From: Mycolicibacterium setense
Lineage (GTDB): Bacteria > Actinomycetota > Actinomycetes > Mycobacteriales > Mycobacteriaceae
Assembly (NCBI RefSeq): GCF_000805385.1
Contig: NZ_JTJW01000003.1
Span: 558,001 to 622,000 of the forward strand
Length of the DNA: 64,000 nucleotides
Direction: 5' to 3'
The notes under the pieces: generated by a model
What the model saw: the letters and a program-made list of their open reading frames with translations, nothing else
Told to the model about the DNA's origin: nothing
Databases searched by the model: none
Made by a program: the position numbers and the translations under genes
Part shown: positions 51,370 to 60,113 of the stretch, one piece after another
Layout: every line of letters begins with the position of its first letter
Position numbering within the stretch: the first letter of the stretch is position 1

Positions 51370-52241
51370 GCCGGCATCAGGGCAGCTCGAGAACCGGCAG
51401 GGCCGCCGACGCGCAGCGGCCGCAGCGACTGCAAGGTCGGCACCACTCGATGCGGCCCGCCTTCGGTGTTGCGCCAGATGCCCATCGCCGTCATGCGTAC
51501 CGGAGCGGCCAGCCGCTGGTCGAAACTGATCCGGCTCATCGGACCGCACACGGACACCGCGGCAACCGCAGCGCCGGCCGGCCCGATCGGCGCTGCCACA
51601 CAACCGAATCCGGCCAGCGATTCTTCCCGCTCGAATGCCACGCCATGGGCACGGACTTTGGCCAGCTCGGCTTCCAGCTGTCGTTCCGAGCCGATCGAGA
51701 ATCGCGTCATTCGCGAGGCGAGGTCGACCTGGACCGATGGGTTGTCGGCCAGGATCGCCTTGCCCACCGCCGTACAGTGCGCGGGCTGTCGTCCCCCGAT
51801 GCGGGTGGGGATGGCCGCCACCATCTGGCCGCCGATCTTCTCTAGGTACACCACGTCGGACCCGTCGAGGACCGCCAGGTGCACCACCAATCCGGTGGCC
51901 CGATGCAGATCACGCAGCAATGGGATCGCAGCGCAATGGATGCGGTCCTGGTGTAGCGCCAGCGATCCCAACTCGACCAGGCGCATGCCCAACTCGTAGT
52001 CGCGGCCGTCGCGGCGCAGCCAGCGCAGCTGCACGAGGCGCTCGAGAATGCGGTGAGCCGACGAGCGGGGCAGGCCGGTGCGACGCACGATGTCGGCTAG
52101 CGTCAGGCGCGCGGATCCGTCGAAGGCATCGAGGACCAGGGAAACCCGGTCGATCACGGCGTTCGGCGTCTCGACGGTCTCCTTCTTGCAGGTGGTCGCC
52201 TTCTTTTCGGTGGTCACAGGCTGTTCGATGATCGCGGTCAT
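51366..52241 (-). CDS. IclR-family regulator
   Basis: The 291-residue protein has an N-terminal winged helix (LTLADIVRRTGLPRSSAHRI, LERLVQLRWLRRDG) and a C-terminal effector domain (GRQPAHCTAVGKAILADN, ESLAGFGCVAAPIGPAG). ATG 52241 follows GGAGGACCCC. The N-terminal 25 residues are a Lys/Thr-rich extension not usual in the family. A strong palindrome lies 30-60 bases upstream. It is translationally coupled to the esterase. Confidence 0.9.
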   Translation of the reverse strand: MTAIIEQPVTTEKKATTCKKETVETPNAVIDRVSLVLDAFDGSARLTLADIVRRTGLPRSSAHRILERLVQLRWLRRDGRDYELGMRLVELGSLALHQDRIHCAAIPLLRDLHRATGLVVHLAVLDGSDVVYLEKIGGQMVAAIPTRIGGRQPAHCTAVGKAILADNPSVQVDLASRMTRFSIGSERQLEAELAKVRAHGVAFEREESLAGFGCVAAPIGPAGAAVAAVSVCGPMSRISFDQRLAAPVRMTAMGIWRNTEGGPHRVVPTLQSLRPLRVGGPAGSRAALMPA

Positions 52242-52273
52242 GGGGTCCTCCGGGCTGCAGATACTGCCAGTCA

Positions 52274-52298
52274 CATATGACTAATAGTCATATGACTA
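52274..52298. promoter_or_regulatory. Overlapping palindromes, IclR operator
   Basis: CATATGACTA (52274-52283) and TAGTCATATG (52285-52294) form a perfect inverted repeat around one A. The second arm also belongs to a perfect 14-bp palindrome, TAGTCATATGACTA (52285-52298). ATATGACTA thus occurs three times in alternating orientation. It sits 32 bases upstream of the IclR ATG. Confidence 0.72.
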
Positions 52299-52318
52299 CC
52301 ACAAGTATGTGGCCGCTG

Positions 52319-53326
52319 TCACGTTTCTGCCTGATCGTGAGCGTGACGGCTGCTCAGCCGCGGGAGCACTTCGTCTGTGAGCAGCTGAACCGACTTCCAT
52401 GCCTCGTCGATCGGCATCCCGCCGACCAACGGGTGAAAGACCATCGCCCCGTAGTCAGGGCAGCCTTCAGCCTCGGCGACCAGCTCGTCGGGTGTCAGGA
52501 ATCGGTATCGGCCCGAGGCCCTGACCGCGTCGAGCGTCTTGACGCCCGGGAGATGCATCGATGACAGCGGTACGCCGTCGACCCAGCCGCCGTAGGTCAC
52601 GGCCTCCCAGAGGATGTGCCGGCCCAACTCGGCCCACGCCTTCTCGGGGTCCTCGTGCAGAAACACCATTCCGCGGTTGACCGCGGCCGGCATGATGAGG
52701 GCCGGTGCCACGTCCGCCTTCCGGCACAGATCGAGGTAGTACCGGGCGAGTTCGGGAAGATGCGCCGGCAGACTCAGCCCCAACTTGAATCGCACTGCGC
52801 GTCGGGCACTCGCCTGCACGCCGCCGCCCACGTACAACGGTGGATGGGGTTGCGACCAGGTGCCGGCGCCGATGCGCGCGCCTGAGTCACCGTCGGCGGA
52901 CCACGCCGCGAGCAGTGTCTCGAGCAGCCGGTCCATGAGTGCGCCCCGGCGGTGAAAATCGACACCGAACCCTTCGTATTCCACCGTCCGGTATCCCAAA
53001 CCGATGGTCGTCGAGAGTCGTCCGGCGCTCATGAGGTCGACGAAGCGGATGTCTTCGGCCAGCCGCAGCGGATCCCACAGCGGACCGAGCGCGCAGTCGA
53101 TACTCACGATGAGATTTCTGGTGTTCTGCAGGAACAACGCTGCCGCCATGATCGGATTGGAGCTCCAGCCATGGCCGGTCACGTGGTGTTCGTCGATACT
53201 CACCGCGGCCACACCTCGCGTATCGCCCCACGTCGCCATCTCGAGCGCGGCCAGAATCGACTCCCGCTGCGTCGCCGGCTCCCCGTTGGGCGAGGCGAAG
53301 TTGAATCTGAGTATGGGCAGTGTCAT
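52319..53326 (-). CDS. LLM-class (F420/FMN) oxidoreductase
   Basis: The 335-residue protein has the luciferase-like fold: ILRFNFASPNGEP, SIDEHHVTGHGWSSNPIMAA, LMSAGRLSTTIGLGYRTVEY, PPLYVGGGVQASARRAVRFK. In mycobacteria most such enzymes use F420, while FMN is the alternative. The substrate is unknown. ATG 53326 is one base after the stop of the upstream IclR gene. The gene runs toward the other IclR operator. Confidence 0.85.
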   Translation of the reverse strand: MTLPILRFNFASPNGEPATQRESILAALEMATWGDTRGVAAVSIDEHHVTGHGWSSNPIMAAALFLQNTRNLIVSIDCALGPLWDPLRLAEDIRFVDLMSAGRLSTTIGLGYRTVEYEGFGVDFHRRGALMDRLLETLLAAWSADGDSGARIGAGTWSQPHPPLYVGGGVQASARRAVRFKLGLSLPAHLPELARYYLDLCRKADVAPALIMPAAVNRGMVFLHEDPEKAWAELGRHILWEAVTYGGWVDGVPLSSMHLPGVKTLDAVRASGRYRFLTPDELVAEAEGCPDYGAMVFHPLVGGMPIDEAWKSVQLLTDEVLPRLSSRHAHDQAET

Positions 53327-53327
53327 C

Positions 53328-54266
53328 TCAGTGATTCCGATCGGCGTAAGGGATCGCGGCGGCCGGGACATGTTGCGCGATCAGGGAACTGGCTTGCCCG
53401 GCGAACTCGACGACCTTGGTGCCGACGCTGCGGACTTCCTCATTGGTGACCCGCTTGTACGGCTGCGCGGACACCGACATCACGACGTTGCCGTGCCCGT
53501 CGAAGATCGGTGCCGAGATCGTCGCGAGTGGGCACTCCTCGACCTTGCTCAGCTCGCCGGGCAGGAAGTCGATGATCGTCAGATCGGCCACGGCCCCGGC
53601 CAGTCGCGCCGCCACAGGGTCCGGCGCAGTGGCTTCATCGAGGGCCATCAGGGCCGCGAACACCTTGAGCAGGGGGTCGGTGAGCCGTTCGATTCCATAG
53701 CCGCGTTTCTGGATCGCTTTGAGCACCTTGGGCATACGCGCCCGGTACACGTCATTGACAGGGCCCGCGGCGGCCATCCACTCATCGCCCACCTCCGCGG
53801 GCGCCCATGCGACGAACTCGCGGCCGAACGGCGCTACGAAGGGTAGGCGGACGCCGGCTTCCACGGGCGGGCGGTTGGCGCCGGGAGAGGCTGACTCGAT
53901 CACCGCGATGGAGCCGTCCCTGAGTTCGGAAATGCATGCGGCCATGCCGATGTCCGAACACAGCTTCCGCAGCGGCTCGCGCAGCATTCGCGACAGCGGG
54001 GCTGTGGATGCAGACGTGGTGGGAAGGCCTGCGCCCAGGCGATATCTCCCGCTCAGTGGGTCACGCTGCACCCAGTCGCACGAGCAGAGCGTGCTCAGGA
54101 TCGCGTGCCCGGTGGATCGACTGATTCCCAGCTCGCGGCAGATTTCCGCCAGGGTCAGGGGGTGGTCTGCCCGGTCGGCGAGCAACTCGACAACCCCGAC
54201 GACACGACGGGTGGGCGGCGAAGGGTCTTGACCCTGCTCGTCGGACTGGCCTAGCTTGGCGTTCAT
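53328..54266 (-). CDS. IclR-family regulator
   Basis: The 312-residue protein has a winged helix (VVGVVELLADRADHPLTLAE, LGISRSTGHAILSTLCSCDW) and an effector domain (VEAGVRLPFVAPFGREFVAW). ATG 54266 is preferred, since a TAGTGT box ends eight bases before it; GTG 54278 gives four more residues. It is cotranscribed with the LLM oxidoreductase and divergent from the sulfotransferase operon, which it probably controls too. Confidence 0.88.
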   Translation of the reverse strand: MNAKLGQSDEQGQDPSPPTRRVVGVVELLADRADHPLTLAEICRELGISRSTGHAILSTLCSCDWVQRDPLSGRYRLGAGLPTTSASTAPLSRMLREPLRKLCSDIGMAACISELRDGSIAVIESASPGANRPPVEAGVRLPFVAPFGREFVAWAPAEVGDEWMAAAGPVNDVYRARMPKVLKAIQKRGYGIERLTDPLLKVFAALMALDEATAPDPVAARLAGAVADLTIIDFLPGELSKVEECPLATISAPIFDGHGNVVMSVSAQPYKRVTNEEVRSVGTKVVEFAGQASSLIAQHVPAAAIPYADRNH

Positions 54267-54293
54267 ATATTCGGACACTACATCGAATATTCG
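54265..54293. promoter_or_regulatory. Candidate IclR operator in divergent promoter
   Basis: CGAATATTCG (54284-54293) is a perfect 10-bp palindrome. ATATATTCGG (54265-54274) repeats one half of it 19 bases away. The site overlaps the start region of the IclR gene and lies about 27 bases before the sulfotransferase GTG. Confidence 0.5.
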
Positions 54294-54319
54294 TCATTAC
54301 AAGCCCGTGAAGGAGCAGC

Positions 54320-55573
54320 GTGCCGAACAGCGCACTGGGCATCGAGGATCTGACCGTCCCCGTGCTCAACCCGATACAACGGGAGGTTCTCGCGCAGCTG
54401 GAGAACCTGTCGGTGGACCTCGATCCAGCCGCCCTGATCGCCGAGGCGATCGAGAAGACGGGATTGGAGGACTTCGGACCCGACGATTTCCATCCACGGC
54501 TGCAGGCGTACGCCGCGGCGGTCGACGCCGACAGCGGCAATACGAACCTCAACCGCTTTATCCTGCACAACCGCATCGTTCGGTTGCTCACCCAACGGTT
54601 GTTGTTGACGGATCTACTGCGCCGCTATCCCGAGATCCACGACATCGAGATCGAGAGGCCGATCATCGTCGTCGGCCTTCCTCGTTCGGGGACAACGCAT
54701 CTGGTCAATCTCATCGCCTCCGATGCCAGGCGGCGGGCCCTGCCGTACTGGGAGAGCCAGGAGCCTTTCCCCCTGCGCGGTGAAGGCCCCGACGTCAACG
54801 GCGTGGATCCCAGGTTCGCGCGCAGTGTCGCGGAGCACGAGTCGGCCATGGCCATGACTCCGTTGGTGCAGAACATGCACGACCGGTTTCCGCAGGCGAT
54901 CGAAGAAGAAGTCGAGATCCTCGATCTGGACTTCGCGAGCTATGTGCTGGAGTGGCATTGCCGAGTGCCGCAATGGCGCGACTTCTACCTGGGATTGGAC
55001 CAAGACCAGCATTACGGTTATCTACGTACGGTTCTCAAGGCTCTGACATTCTTACGCGGTCCGCGTCAGTGGGTGCTGAAGTCGCCGCAACACTGTGAGC
55101 AACTCGGACCGCTGACCCGCACGTTCCCGGATGCCACCGTCGCGTTCACCCACCGTGACCCCGTCGCCGTCATCCAGTCCGCGGTCACGATGCTGGCGTA
55201 CGGAGATCGGATGCGGCGTACGGAGATCGATCCGGAAGGGCTGGTGGACTACTGGATCGACCGGATCGAGCGGCTGCTGCGGGCTTGTGTGCGCGACCGG
55301 GATCTGATCGGCCCGGAGCGCAGCGTCGACATCGGGTTCCATCAGCTCAACGGCAACGAGATACCGATTCTCGAAACGTTGTACGGCTACAACGGCACTG
55401 CCCTGACCGGGGATACTCGCGCGGCGTTTACCCGCTATCTCGATGACAATCCGCGCGGCAAACACGGCCAAATACGGTACGACCTCCAACGCCACTTCGG
55501 CCGGACACCGGACGAAGTCCGGTCCCGCTTCGGGTTCTACTTCGACCGATTCGACGTACGGGAGGAAGCGTGA
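54320..55573 (+). CDS. PAPS-dependent sulfotransferase-family protein
   Basis: The 417-residue protein has the 5'-phosphosulfate loop in IIVVGLPRSGTTHLVNLIAS and the 3'-phosphate region around FPDATVAFTHRDPVAVIQSA, so it should transfer sulfate from PAPS to a hydroxyl. Mycobacterial Stf enzymes sulfate lipids and sugars; a hydroxysteroid-like acceptor would fit here. GTG 54320 follows GAAGGAG. The next gene, a sulfatase-like metallo-hydrolase, overlaps by four bases. Confidence 0.85.
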   Translation: MPNSALGIEDLTVPVLNPIQREVLAQLENLSVDLDPAALIAEAIEKTGLEDFGPDDFHPRLQAYAAAVDADSGNTNLNRFILHNRIVRLLTQRLLLTDLLRRYPEIHDIEIERPIIVVGLPRSGTTHLVNLIASDARRRALPYWESQEPFPLRGEGPDVNGVDPRFARSVAEHESAMAMTPLVQNMHDRFPQAIEEEVEILDLDFASYVLEWHCRVPQWRDFYLGLDQDQHYGYLRTVLKALTFLRGPRQWVLKSPQHCEQLGPLTRTFPDATVAFTHRDPVAVIQSAVTMLAYGDRMRRTEIDPEGLVDYWIDRIERLLRACVRDRDLIGPERSVDIGFHQLNGNEIPILETLYGYNGTALTGDTRAAFTRYLDDNPRGKHGQIRYDLQRHFGRTPDEVRSRFGFYFDRFDVREEA

Positions 55574-56814
55574 CCAGCTACCAACCCGCATACTTGAGCC
55601 GCCCGGGTGCCGACGACATCGTGGGGGCGGGTGCTTCGGCCGAGCAAGTGAGCCCTGGCATCTGGGTCTCGCCGGGGCTGTCGAACTCGTACCTGCTGAC
55701 GACCGAGGCAGGCCGGATTGTGCTGAACACCGGGATGGGTTTCGAGGGGCCCGTGCACCGGGCCAACTATGACGCCATCGATACCGCGCCGATCCGCTAC
55801 GTCATCCTGACCCAAGGGCATGTGGACCACGTCGGTGGCCTCGACACCGTCGCCGACCCCGACAGCGAGATCGTCGCCCAGGCTGACTGGCAGACGTGGC
55901 GGCGGGACAACGAACTGCTGGCCGAGTTCCGGGCCAGGAACTCGGCGTTCGCGTGGGTCGACAAGGTGATGGACACGATCGGGCGCACCGCGGCACGATT
56001 CGGCCCGCCGCCGCCGCAGAGTGTCCCGACCCCGACGATGGTCGTCGATGACGAACTCGTCATCGAACTCGGCGGGCGCCGTTTGGAGCTGTATGCCACC
56101 CCCGGTGGCGAGACCACCGACAGCTTGGTGGTGTGGCTCCCGCAAGAGGGGGTCTGCCTGTGCGGCAATGTATTCGGCGCGCTGTTCGGACATATTCCGA
56201 ACCTGGTGACGATGCGCGGGGACCGCTATCGGGATGCGCTGACGGTGGTCGAGTCCATCGACCGGGTCCGGGCGTTGGGCGCCGAGACGTTGCTCACCGG
56301 GCATTTCGGGCCGATCGTCGGCAAAGGCCGAATCGAGTGGGAGTTGACGCGACTGCGTGACGCGGTGATGTACCTGCACGATCAAACTGTCGCGGGGATG
56401 AACGCCGGCAAGGACGTGCACACCTTGATGCGGGAAGTGGTACTACCGCCCGAACTGGAGGTGGGTCAAGGCTACGGCTTGGTCCGCTGGAACGTGCGAG
56501 CCATCTGGGAGAACTACGCCGGCTGGTTCCATCATCGGTCGACGGCCGAACTCTATGCCGACGCTCCGGGCGCCACCGAGGCTGATCTGCTCGAACTCGC
56601 CGGCACAGCCGCGGTTCTCGGCCGGGCCCGCGCACTGCGCGACGCCGGTGAACCGGTGCGTGCCATTCGCCTGGCCGAGATGGTGCACCGGGCCGAGCCC
56701 GACGACGGCGAGGCCAAGCAGGTGTTGATCGCTGCTCATCAGGATCTACTGCAGGGCAGTACCAATTTCTGGGAAGCAGCCTGGCTGCGCGAAAAGATCA
56801 AGGAATTCTCATGA
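55570..56814 (+). CDS. Metallo-beta-lactamase-fold alkylsulfatase-like hydrolase
   Basis: The 414-residue protein has an N-terminal MBL domain and a C-terminal helical part typical of SdsA/BDS1-type alkylsulfatases (NVFGALFGHIPNLVTMRG, LLTGHFGPIVGKGR). The metal motif HxHxDH reads QGHVDH, with Gln82 in place of the first His, while His84, Asp86 and His87 remain. One zinc site may thus be altered. GTG 55570 overlaps the sulfotransferase stop. The pair suggests that sulfation and desulfation are linked in one operon, or that this enzyme cleaves a different ester. Confidence 0.8.
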   Translation: MTSYQPAYLSRPGADDIVGAGASAEQVSPGIWVSPGLSNSYLLTTEAGRIVLNTGMGFEGPVHRANYDAIDTAPIRYVILTQGHVDHVGGLDTVADPDSEIVAQADWQTWRRDNELLAEFRARNSAFAWVDKVMDTIGRTAARFGPPPPQSVPTPTMVVDDELVIELGGRRLELYATPGGETTDSLVVWLPQEGVCLCGNVFGALFGHIPNLVTMRGDRYRDALTVVESIDRVRALGAETLLTGHFGPIVGKGRIEWELTRLRDAVMYLHDQTVAGMNAGKDVHTLMREVVLPPELEVGQGYGLVRWNVRAIWENYAGWFHHRSTAELYADAPGATEADLLELAGTAAVLGRARALRDAGEPVRAIRLAEMVHRAEPDDGEAKQVLIAAHQDLLQGSTNFWEAAWLREKIKEFS

Positions 56815-57560
56815 CAAACCGTGTGCTGTTCGACTTCTCCGGTACGACTGCCCTCGTCACCGGAGGCACCAGCGGGATCGGGCATGCCACCGCCCTGCTT
56901 CTGAGGGACAGCGGCGCCCAGGTCACGATCACCGGGACGCGAGGCGGTCCGGAAGACTACGACGTCGACCTGTCGGGACTGAAGTATCGACAGCTGGCGC
57001 TGACCGACGCAAACGGAATCGATGCGTTGGCAGAAGAATTCACCGAACTGGACATCCTGGTCAACAACGCCGGGGCCAACTTCCCGGGCGGGCTCGACGA
57101 ATCGACCCCGGAGGGTTTCACCGAATCGGTGGCCGTCAATCTGCTGGCGCCGTTCCGGTTGACCGAACGGCTGTACGGCGCACTGAAATCGTCGAACGCG
57201 CCGGGCGGGGCCAGCGTGATCATGTTCGGCTCCATGGCGGCCATCCGGTCGGTGCCGGTGGTGCCCGGGTACGGATCGGCGAAGGCCGGGGTGCTCGCGC
57301 TCACCCGAAACCTGGCCGTGAAATGGGCCGGCGACGGCATCCGCGTCAACGCCGTCGTGCCGGGACTCGTGGCCACCCGGATGACCGCGCCGATGGACTA
57401 CGTGCCGGAGATCAAACAGGAACAGATGGATCACATTCCGCTCGGCCGCTTCGCCACGCCAGAGGAGATCGCCAGCCCCATCCTCTACCTGTGCAGTGGA
57501 AATGCCTCGTACAACACCGGATCGGCGCTCGTCGTCGACGGTGGCTACAGCGTGCTCTGA
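56811..57560 (+). CDS. Short-chain dehydrogenase/reductase
   Basis: The 249-residue SDR has ALVTGGTSGIGHATALLLRD, ILVNNAGANFPGG, MFGSMAAIRS and the YGSAK catalytic pair, ending NTGSALVVDGGYSVL. ATG 56811 overlaps the upstream stop (ATGA). It should oxidise a secondary alcohol or reduce a ketone. It is followed after 35 bases by a zinc-type alcohol dehydrogenase. Confidence 0.88.
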   Translation: MTNRVLFDFSGTTALVTGGTSGIGHATALLLRDSGAQVTITGTRGGPEDYDVDLSGLKYRQLALTDANGIDALAEEFTELDILVNNAGANFPGGLDESTPEGFTESVAVNLLAPFRLTERLYGALKSSNAPGGASVIMFGSMAAIRSVPVVPGYGSAKAGVLALTRNLAVKWAGDGIRVNAVVPGLVATRMTAPMDYVPEIKQEQMDHIPLGRFATPEEIASPILYLCSGNASYNTGSALVVDGGYSVL

Positions 57561-57595
57561 GTCATTCAACGACATCCGTGAAAGGGAGCTCAATA

Positions 57596-58630
57596 GTGAG
57601 AGCAGCCATCATCACCGCCCCTGACAAAACCGAGATCTCGGACGTACCGACGCCCGAGATAGGGCACAAGGACGTTCTGGTGAGAATCCGGGCGTGTGGA
57701 ATCTGTGGGTCCGACACGATGTACATCTCCATCGGCGGATTGCCGCCACGGCACGGCTGTATGCCGATCGGCCACGAACCGGCCGGTGAGGTAGTGCAGG
57801 TCGGGGGCGACGTGCGCGACATCGCGGTCGGCGACCGGGCGGTGGTCAATCCGATGGCAATCGCCGATGACATCATCGGCAACGGCGGTTCGACCGGTGC
57901 GCTGGCCGACTACCTGCTCATCAAGGACGCCATTCGGGGGCAGAGCCTCGAGGTGGTGCCCGATCACGTCCCGTACGAGGTCGCGGCCCTCAACGAGCCC
58001 ATGGCGGTCGCCCTTCACGCGGTCAACCAGGTGGCGCCTCGGACGAACGACCAGGTGTTGGTGCTCGGAGCCGGTCCCATCGGCCTGGGCATCACGATCG
58101 CCTTGAAATCGAGGGGAGTCAAACACGTTGTGGTGGCGGATATCCTGCCGTCGCGGCTGGAGAAAGCGCTGAAAGTCGGCGCGGATGCGGTGATCAACTC
58201 CAGGGACGAGGACGTCGTCGCGCGATTGATCGAACTGCACGGACCAGGAGATTCGATGTGGCCGAACAAGGCCGGCACGGACGTGTTCCTGGACGCCGCC
58301 GGCGTTCCGGCGGCCGTCGACACGGCCCTGGCCGCTGCCAAGCGCGGAGCCAAGCTCGGCGTCGTGGCCGTTCACAAAGAGCCCATCGGCATCGACTTCA
58401 TGAACGTGATGAGCAACGAACTGACGATCATCGGTTCGATGGGCTATCCCACAGAGATCTTCGAGGTGACCAAGGACATCATCGACAACTGGGAGAAGTA
58501 TCAGCTGATCATCAGCCACACCTTCGATTTCGCTGACCTCGACCAGGCATTGCAGTGTGTGGCCACGCCGGGCGCGGCCGACAAGGTCGTCATCACGATG
58601 AGGGGTGATGATGTCGTCAAACAGGGATGA
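57596..58630 (+). CDS. Medium-chain alcohol dehydrogenase family protein
   Basis: The 344-residue protein has catalytic-zinc positions in RACGICGSDTMYI and IGHEPAGEVVQVG, and the NAD motif VLVLGAGPIGLGITIALKSRG. The four-Cys structural zinc cluster is absent, as in sorbitol- and threonine-dehydrogenase branches. GTG 57596 follows AAAGGGAG. The end overlaps the ketosteroid isomerase gene by 20 bases. It likely oxidises a cyclic alcohol. Confidence 0.87.
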   Translation: MRAAIITAPDKTEISDVPTPEIGHKDVLVRIRACGICGSDTMYISIGGLPPRHGCMPIGHEPAGEVVQVGGDVRDIAVGDRAVVNPMAIADDIIGNGGSTGALADYLLIKDAIRGQSLEVVPDHVPYEVAALNEPMAVALHAVNQVAPRTNDQVLVLGAGPIGLGITIALKSRGVKHVVVADILPSRLEKALKVGADAVINSRDEDVVARLIELHGPGDSMWPNKAGTDVFLDAAGVPAAVDTALAAAKRGAKLGVVAVHKEPIGIDFMNVMSNELTIIGSMGYPTEIFEVTKDIIDNWEKYQLIISHTFDFADLDQALQCVATPGAADKVVITMRGDDVVKQG

Positions 58631-58988
58631 CCAGATTGCCGAAGTGATTCGCCGCTACGTTTCGCTGCTCGCGACCGGTAGTACCGATGATCTCCTGGAG
58701 CTGTTCGCCGAAGACGCGACCGTGGAGGATCCGGTGGGCAGTGATGTCCGCGCCGGCCGGAATGAGATTCGCGAATTCTTCTCCACCTTGCAGGAATTGG
58801 AGCGCCAGACCGAGTTGGTCCTGCTCCGTGTGGTCGCGAACGAGGCAGCGTTCTCGTTCACCATCACCTTCAAGGTCGGCGACACCCCGATGCGCCTGCA
58901 GCCGATCGACACGATGACATTCGACGGGCACGGCAAGATCACCTCGGTGCGAAGCTATTTCGCGCCTACGGACCTTGCTGAGGCATAG
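58611..58988 (+). CDS. Steroid delta-isomerase (ketosteroid isomerase type)
   Basis: From ATG 58611 (AGGGG five bases upstream) the protein is 125 residues, the classic KSI length. Tyr16 (RRYVSLL), Asp40 (ATVEDPVGS) and Asp100 (QPIDTMTF) match the catalytic Tyr-Asp-Asp triad of bacterial KSI. VVANEAAFSFTITFKV is also a near match to that family. It moves a beta,gamma double bond into conjugation with a ketone, as in 5-ene-3-ketosteroids. It is the last gene of the sulfotransferase operon and is followed by a strong terminator. Confidence 0.88.
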   Translation: MSSNRDDQIAEVIRRYVSLLATGSTDDLLELFAEDATVEDPVGSDVRAGRNEIREFFSTLQELERQTELVLLRVVANEAAFSFTITFKVGDTPMRLQPIDTMTFDGHGKITSVRSYFAPTDLAEA

Positions 58989-59022
58989 CTGGCTTCACCT
59001 ACCGAGCTTCAAACCGAATACG

Positions 59023-59062
59023 AAAAGATCGCGAGACACCTCGAGGTGTCTCGCGATCTTTT
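59023..59062. terminator. Perfect 40-bp palindromic terminator
   Basis: The arms 59023-59042 and 59043-59062 are exact inverted copies. They begin AAAAGATCGCG and end CGCGATCTTTT, so a T-run follows the stem on both strands. It ends the isomerase operon and the convergent IclR gene. Confidence 0.9.
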
Positions 59063-59163
59063 TCATACCTGGCGTGTGCCCGATGCATGAGTCTGGGCGA
59101 TGAAGCATATGGCTGGTCAAAACTGTTGCGGCCGTACGGATGACCGCCCTAGGGGCTAACGCC

Positions 59164-60078
59164 CTAGGCATCGCTCGCGCAGGCGTGGCTCCCGGTGGTG
59201 GCGTTGATGGTGGCAGCGGCGGCGGCCACCCGATGTGCGAGTTCCTCGATGGCACGGGAGGACAGCGCCCGCAGCGGATGGATGCTCACGCTGAAGGCGA
59301 CCCCTTCGCTCTGGGGATCGAAGATCGGCGCGGAGATGGCCGAGACCATCTGCTCATCCGCCCCGTTCTGCGGACCAGAGTGCAAGCTGTTGGTTGTCAT
59401 CTCCACCAACAGCCCGTCGATGGCGCGGCGGGTGGCCTCGGTCAGTGGTTCGCCATGGAGAGTGGTCATCAGTTTCACCGCTCGTCCCATGGCCTGGCTC
59501 ACGCTCTCGACGCTGTACCCGCGATCACGGGTCGCGGCGAGGAGCTGCTCGAGGCCGTCCGCCAGCGCGCCATGGGTTACGGCCCCGCGCTCCATCCAGG
59601 CGCGGCGTGCTTCGTCGACGTCCCACGCGACGAAGACAGAGCCGAGCGGCGCTGCGAACGGAAGGCGGTCGCCTGCCGCGATGTCGAAAGCTTCCTTGCC
59701 GCCGTACTCCAAGGTGGTGATAACGAGCGACTCCCCGACGCGCTCGGTGACCGATGCCGGATAGCCGAGGTCGCTGGCGAGGTAGCGGACGGCGGTGTGG
59801 GCCGCCGTCAGCAGGCCACGGTCGGCACCGGATTGAGCTGCGGCGACCTTGAAAGCGGGGCCGAGCGTGAAGCTCCGGTCTAGCGGGTTCCGCACGGCCC
59901 ACCTGCGGGCGCAGAGGGACGTCATGATCGCGTGGGCGGTCGCTTGCGTCAGGCCGAGGTCGCGGACGAGATCGCTGAGCCGGGGTGGCTCTGAGCCGCG
60001 CCGGGCCAGGAGTTCGAGGACATCGATCACCCGCTCCGTTGGCCGGGACGCGACCACCGGCACATCTTGACCTCCCAT
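59164..60078 (-). CDS. IclR-family regulator
   Basis: The 304-residue protein has a winged helix (VIDVLELLARRGSEPPRLSD, GLTQATAHAIMTSLCARRWA) and an effector domain (IAAGDRLPFAAPLGSVFVAW, EQMVSAISAPIFDPQSEG). It resembles the IclR protein at 53328 in several places, including the PFAAPLGxxFVAW segment. The frame runs much further upstream, but ATG 60078 is seven bases after TATACT. It is divergent from the enoyl-CoA hydratase operon and probably regulates it through the palindrome at 60114-60139. Confidence 0.88.
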   Translation of the reverse strand: MGGQDVPVVASRPTERVIDVLELLARRGSEPPRLSDLVRDLGLTQATAHAIMTSLCARRWAVRNPLDRSFTLGPAFKVAAAQSGADRGLLTAAHTAVRYLASDLGYPASVTERVGESLVITTLEYGGKEAFDIAAGDRLPFAAPLGSVFVAWDVDEARRAWMERGAVTHGALADGLEQLLAATRDRGYSVESVSQAMGRAVKLMTTLHGEPLTEATRRAIDGLLVEMTTNSLHSGPQNGADEQMVSAISAPIFDPQSEGVAFSVSIHPLRALSSRAIEELAHRVAAAAATINATTGSHACASDA

Positions 60079-60085
60079 GCGGGTG

Positions 60086-60091
60086 AGTATA
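60086..60091 (-). promoter_or_regulatory. -10 box for leaderless IclR mRNA
   Basis: TATACT on the minus strand lies seven bases before ATG 60078. Confidence 0.6.
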
Positions 60092-60113
60092 CGTTCATCG
60101 AAATAACGACGGT

